Assembly: GCA_003550305.1 (NCBI GenBank)
Contig: QKYT01000311.1
Span: 15,727-79,726 of the forward strand
Reading direction: 5' to 3'
DNA: 64,000 nucleotides
From: Glomus cerebriforme
Lineage: Eukaryota > Glomeromycota > Glomeromycetes > Glomerales > Glomeraceae
Below the pieces are notes generated by a model. It made no database searches. It had not been told where the DNA came from and saw only the letters and a program-made list of their open reading frames with translations. The translations under genes were made by a program, and so were the position numbers. Positions 58,653 to 64,000 of this stretch are shown in pieces (position 1 is the stretch's first letter; each line of letters begins with the position of its first letter).

Positions 58653-60567
58653 TAATTTTTTGTATGTACTAATGGTTAAAAAACAATCAGTCCAATTTTT
58701 TTTACTTATTTATATAAAATCTATTGTCACACATATTAATAAAAAATGTAATGATTAAAATCTGTAGCAAAATCAAGTATACTGGTATAAAAAGGTTTTA
58801 ATGATTAATAAAAATAAAATCAAGTACTTATATAATAAGTATAACTATATGGATATAACTATATAGAAGTCCAATTACATAAAATGATGTAAAATACTCT
58901 AAATAACTTAAACTTTAGTTTTTTCTTTCTCTTTAAATTATAAAAAGTTTTTATTGCTATTTAAACTACCAACCCTTAAAAATCTGAGGCTTATAATAAT
59001 TTAGAAATATTATAATGTTTAAATTAATTTAATTATAAGTCATAAATGAACTACATAAATTATGTAAAATGTTTCAAATTTACAGTAAATACCGCATTTA
59101 ATAATGGAATATTGGTAGTAATGATTCACAATTAGTATTCATTTAATACGTGGCTGATTAAAAATCCAAATAAATATTTTAAAGATATATTAATATTAAT
59201 ATCAAACTCCATTAGTCCAAATAATTTATTGAGTTCCTAGTCACAGTATATTTCTTTAATATTATAAATAACATTTTCGGCTATATATCTTTTTAGTGTT
59301 GCTACTTATTTCATTATCTATCCCTTTCAGATTCGTTCCTTTCATTACTAATTATATCCTTAAACGTGCATTTTGATGAGATTATCAGCTGGTAAAATTT
59401 TAGTCTTAAAATTTCTCATTTGCTTATGGATAACTTTCTGCTTTTTTCATCAACCAAATTTTTGGCCGAAATTTAATCATAAGACCGAAATTAATCAATA
59501 ACTAAATGCTTTATTTGCTTTGTTTGCAAATGCTCACATTCTACAAATATTAGTATCTCAAGATGATGAAGTTCGTAATCTCAATTTGAGAGAAAGACGA
59601 GATAATGTCTCTGACAAATAATTCTTTTATTGTGTCCGCTTGACTTAAGTTCAAAGATTTTGAGAAATAAAATTAATACTCTTAATTGTACGAAAAAGAT
59701 TATGAAAGTATGAATATCATTTAAAAATCAAAGTACTGTAACTGTAAGACTGCATTCGATTTAACACATACAGTAAAATATTTAAAAACATAATTATGTA
59801 TTAAAGCGACAAATAAAAGTATAATGGACATATTATGTTAATTCCATTTAATATTTGTTTAAGTGTTTTATGGGAACCAAAAAGGATGAATTTGTGCAAT
59901 TCCCGCCCTGTTTGAGTGGAAGAAAAGGTTTATATCTATCTGCAAACCAGATTTTGCATCTTTCATACAAAAGAATCTTTAATGTTGTTGAGATAAAGAG
60001 AAATTCAATTTGACAGGTTGCATTGTCTATTGTCTATTATCTTTATTGTCTGAATTACCAGTGAGTAGATTTTACATCCAAGAATTATGAATGACGAAAA
60101 TGAATGTAAATTGTAAAATAAAATTATTTTAGTGGCGCAGAATTTCATATCGTATAGAAAATGCCGCAGCTTTATTAAAAATTCAGACATTTGTAATCCT
60201 TAAATGTCTGAATTCTAAACATTTATTAATTAAGCGCATTTATAATATTTTCTAATGTAGTAATTAAAAGGAAAATCATCAGTATCTATCTAAACCAAAT
60301 AAGAAAAAAATTAGCATTTGTATTATTTGTATTAGAATTTATCGAAATCATAAATTTTAGGAAACAAGACAATAAATATTTATTTCTCGATCTGATTCAC
60401 TACATTACGTTTCGAAATAAATTGAATAAGTTTCGTATTTGTTTCGTAATTTAATTAAACTAATTTAAACATTCTCCCACGCTTTTAAGACCAATTATCT
60501 TTTAATTTTTAATATGTAACACACGTACGACATAATCGCGTTTATTAATCCAGTTTATCATCAACCT
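58653..60567. other. Gene-poor interval upstream of GND1
   Basis: AT-rich DNA. On the plus strand at 59503-59622 about 40 codons read ALFALFANAHILQILVSQDD to a stop and look coding in composition, possibly a last exon or gene fragment, but no upstream exon could be joined. Nothing else is supported. Confidence 0.4.
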
Positions 60568-60683
60568 TATAAAAACCCCTTTAATTTTATCTCGCATTTC
60601 ATCATTTTTTTTTTTTTTTAATTAAAAATCTTTAAATCTTTTAAAACTTACTTTTTATTCATTTCTTTAAACGTAAAATAAAC
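60568..60683 (+). promoter_or_regulatory. GND1 core promoter and leader
   Basis: TATAAAAA at 60568-60575 lies 116 bases before the ATG and is followed by a pyrimidine-rich stretch (CCCCTTTAATTTTATCTCGC then TTTTTTTT), a layout common in strongly expressed fungal genes. The transcription start is inferred to lie in the pyrimidine-rich part. Confidence 0.5.
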
Positions 60684-62789
60684 ATGAGTGAACCAGCGTA
60701 AGTTTTTTTTCTATTGTTATTGACAATTAATTCTCGAAAGCATAGAATGAATAATTGTTAGCTGTGATTATTTTGGCCAAAGTATATTTATAGTAGCATG
60801 TACTAAAAACAAAAACATTGACATTATTATACTTATTAATGTAGTGGAGACTTTGGTCTTATCGGCCTTGCTGTTATGGTAAGCATAAATTAAATTATAG
60901 TGTATATTGACATTTTATATTAACTAAGTTGGTGAATTAAATTCTTTTTTTTGCGATCAATATTTAGGGCCAAAATCTTATCCTTAACATTAATGATCAT
61001 GGCTACACTGTAGTTGCTTATAACAGAACTGTATCTAAAGTTGACCACTTCTTGGCTAATGAAGCCAAAGGTAAGTTCGTTATTTATTAATCTATCAACA
61101 TTTTATTTGGTTCTCGAAAATTATGATATATCTAATCAGTTTTTTGATTTCTTATACATGCAGGTACTAATATTATTGGTGCTAAATCTATCGAAGATCT
61201 TGCTAGCAAATTAAAACGTCCACGAAAGATTATGCTTTTGGTTAAAGCCGGATCTGCCGTTGATGATTTCATTGAACAAATCATCCCTCACCTTGATCAA
61301 GGTGATATAATCATTGATGGAGGTAATTCTCATTTCCCAGATACAATTCGCAGATGCAAATATTTGGAAGATAAAGGTTTCTTGTTCATCGGCTGTGGTG
61401 TATCTGGTGGTGAAGATGGTGCACGTTACGGTCCTTCACTTATGCCTGGGGGTTCTAAAGCTGCATGGTAAAAAAAAAATTATAAGTAAATTATCATTTA
61501 TTGAAATTCTTGAATTGTTTGTTAAACAATTTATTATTAGGGAACACGTAAAACCAATCTTCCAATCCATTGCTGCCAAAGCCAATGATGAACCATGTTG
61601 TGATTGGGTTGGTGAAACCGGTGCTGGTCATTATGTTAAAATGGTCCACAATGGTATCGAATATGGTGATATGCAACTTATTTGTGAAGCATATCATTTA
61701 ATGAAAGAAGGACTTGACCTTACTCATGATGAGATTGGTGACGTTTTTGAAAATTGGAACAAAGGTGAACTGGATTCCTTCTTGATTGATATTACTAAAG
61801 ATATTGTGAGATTTAAGGATGAAGATGGTTCACCCTTAGTTGAAAAAATTAAGGATACTGCTGGTCAAGTGTGTATATCATAAATATAAATATTTTATAT
61901 ATTAAATAACTTATCTAAATGGTTTTTCTTTCTATTATTATAGAAAGGTACTGGTAAATGGACTGCCATATCATCACTTGACCTTGGCATTCCAGTTACA
62001 TTAATTGGTGAAGCTGTTTACTCTCGTACACTTTCAGCCTTAAAGGATGAACGTGTACGTGCAAGCAAAATCTTGCCAGGACCAAAGAATAAAAAATTCA
62101 AGGGTGATAAACAAGTGTTTATCAAACAATTAGGCCAAGCTTTGTATGCTTCAAAATTGATTTCTTATGCTCAAGGTTTTATGTTAATGCGTGAAGCTGC
62201 TAAGGATAATGATTGGGATTTAAATAATGCTGGTATTGCTTTAATGTGGCGTGGAGGATGTATTATTCGAAGGTAATTATAAAATTAAACTTTTTATAAG
62301 CTAATTAGTAAAATCTCTAATTAAAAAAAAATTATTTTCAGCGCTTTTCTTGGTGATATTAAGAATGCTTATACCAAGAATCCAAAACTTGAAAATTTAC
62401 TTTTTGATCCATTCTTCAAGAAAGCTATTGATGATGCTCAAGATTCCTGGCGTCAAGTTGTAGCAGAAGCAGCTATTCTTGGTATTCCAGCTCCAGCATT
62501 ATCAACTGCTTTGTCTTTCTATGATGGTTACAGACATGAAAAATTACCAGCTAATCTTTTGCAGGTAACTTTAAAAAAAAACATGATAAGTCAATTAATT
62601 AAAATCAAGTTATAATAATTAATTAATTATAATTAATTAATTTTTTAGGCTCAAAGAGATTACTTTGGTGCGCATACTTTCAGATATCTTGATGAATATG
62701 TTGATGAAAAACATCCTAAAGATAAAGATGTTCATGTTAATTGGACTGGTCATGGTGGAAATGTGAGTTCATCAGCATATTTAGCTTAA
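60684..62789 (+). CDS. GND1: 6-phosphogluconate dehydrogenase (decarboxylating)
   Basis: Eight exons: 60684-60697, 60845-60878, 60968-61070, 61164-61467, 61541-61868, 61944-62272, 62342-62564, 62649-62789; 491 aa, the usual fungal length. The NADP-binding fold opens with [12 protein letters not shown]; substrate-binding and catalytic landmarks are [32 protein letters not shown] and [16 protein letters not shown], which holds the catalytic Lys and the N-G-I-E-Y-G-D signature. The C-terminal helical domain ends [18 protein letters not shown]. The enzyme converts 6-phosphogluconate to ribulose 5-phosphate and CO2, making NADPH in the cytosolic pentose phosphate pathway. The first two exons are only 14 and 34 bases. 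Confidence 0.97.
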
Positions 62790-64000
62790 ATTGCATTAAA
62801 AGCAATTCAATGCTATATTCTATGGAATAGTATAAGTAGTAGTTAAATTTTCTTTTGTATTATTTATTTTATATGTATGATATTTAAATTATATAAGCAA
62901 ATAAAATCTTTCAGATAAGTAAATATAAGATTAAATCTTTATATTTAATAAAATGGATGTGGTTTTATTGAATGATTTTTTTTGTAATTTGAAATTATGG
63001 TATTTTATAGTATTTTAGTATTAATGCTATTATACTTGTTATTTTCATAAATTTCTGAAAATAACTGGATTATTTACTAATCTTTTAGGAATCTCAAAGG
63101 GAAGAAAGCATCAGTAAATAAAGTTTTTCATAAAATTTCTATTGAAATAACAGATTTATCTTATAATATATATATACTGATGGGTTTTATATTTAACATA
63201 CTTTTTTCAAACTGTTTATAAACTAATGAAATAAGTAATAAAAAAATACCAATAGGATAATTAATAGATATGTAATATATATTATATATTTTTAGTCTTT
63301 ACTAATATAAAATTCTTTAGTAAGTATTTGTAAAAGTTTTTTTTCAATTTTACTAATTATTTTTTTTTTTTTTTTTTAATATTTTATCTAATAAAAAAAT
63401 ATTTGAAATATTTAAAATAAGAATCAAAGTAAGTTATATAAATAATACAAATATTTAATTATCATTAATATATTTAATTAAAACTTTTTATTATTAATTA
63501 TATATAATTATTAGAATTAATTTAAATTTCACTCTAGGTGATTTTTGAGTTTAATCACTTTAGGTGATTTTAATAATAAAAAATTTTAATTCCTCCTCAT
63601 CCTCTAATTTTATATTATATGTTAGTAAAATATAGTATGTAAACATCATGTTTATTTTTTATTTTAATGTTTCTTTTCTTTTTTCTTTCTTTTAAACTGG
63701 ATTTAATTTTATATTTTAGAATGATAAGTAATTTATTTATTTTTTTTTTATTTAAGAATATTTACTAAAACTTTTCTACTATTTTTTATGTATATTTTAG
63801 CTCTAAAAAACTTTTAAAATGAAATAATAACTTTCAGATTTTCTATCTTTGATTTCAAATGTAATTTCAACACTTTAGTAATAAATAAAGAATCTTTTTA
63901 AGATTAAGCAAAGTTATTTGGCAGGTTCAAATCTATTTACATATAAATTTTTATAAGTATAGGTTATATATTAAAAAAGTTACTAGCATTTTTTCATAGC
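62790..64000. other. AT-rich DNA to the window end
   Basis: The start of this stretch includes the 3' untranslated region of GND1 (AATAAAATC near 62900 is a possible polyadenylation signal). Beyond about 63100 the DNA is A/T homopolymer-rich with a short direct repeat CACTYTAGGTGATTTT at about 63531 and 63559. No gene is seen. Confidence 0.5.

Noticed and set aside
1..64000. CRISPR arrays, bacterial operons, ribosomal RNA genes or intact tRNA genes
   Set aside because: None is visible; spaced identical repeats with unique spacers and rRNA or tRNA signatures are absent.

Overview
The window looks like a draft-assembly piece of an arbuscular mycorrhizal fungus nuclear genome (Glomeromycotina, most likely Rhizophagus). 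The evidence is very AT-rich DNA with scattered N bases, intron-dense fungal genes with short GT-AG introns (about 60 to 350 bases), and decayed members of gene families that I recall as expanded in Rhizophagus (RING-type proteins, retropepsin-like proteases, Maverick-type ATPases). The species call is inference.

Layout: (1) 273-1993, a Pin4-like RRM/R3H RNA-binding protein. (2) 2.0-9.5 kb, a gene-free repeat block with two hAT-type non-autonomous elements, a LINE tail relic and degenerate telomere-like repeats. (3) 9.5-41.4 kb, a compact housekeeping island: RRP15 (-), PI31 proteasome regulator (+), Yaf9 YEATS protein (-), an unrecognised small protein (+), an M49-like metallopeptidase (+), cytosolic HSP70 (-), GCP4 of the gamma-tubulin complex (-), COQ2 (+), an unrecognised acidic protein (-), mitochondrial DNA polymerase gamma (+), the nucleoporin NDC1 (-), the SPX-ankyrin-GDPD phosphate regulator Pho81 (-) and a DUF1348/SnoaL-like protein (-). 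Many are arranged divergently with 160-240 bases between starts. (4) 41.4-60.6 kb, a mobile-element graveyard: two further hAT-type elements, a 590-base foldback, a tRNA-Met-like tandem array, a Maverick/Polinton-type packaging ATPase relic, lineage-specific gene relics, a TA-flanked MITE, and a retropepsin-like gene split by a Mutator-like insertion with a 9-base target duplication. (5) 60.7-62.8 kb, 6-phosphogluconate dehydrogenase (+), then AT-rich DNA to the end.

The most striking observation is in the polymerase gamma gene. The reading frame is intact and the polymerase motifs are kept, but three of the four carboxylates expected in the 3'-5' proofreading site read N, K and N, each explainable by one G-to-A change. 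This predicts a proofreading-deficient mitochondrial replicase. Second is the retropepsin gene, where an insertion can be delimited to the base and the coding frame resumes on the other side. Spliced models below were built by hand; every complete model has a total length divisible by three and consistent intron phases.
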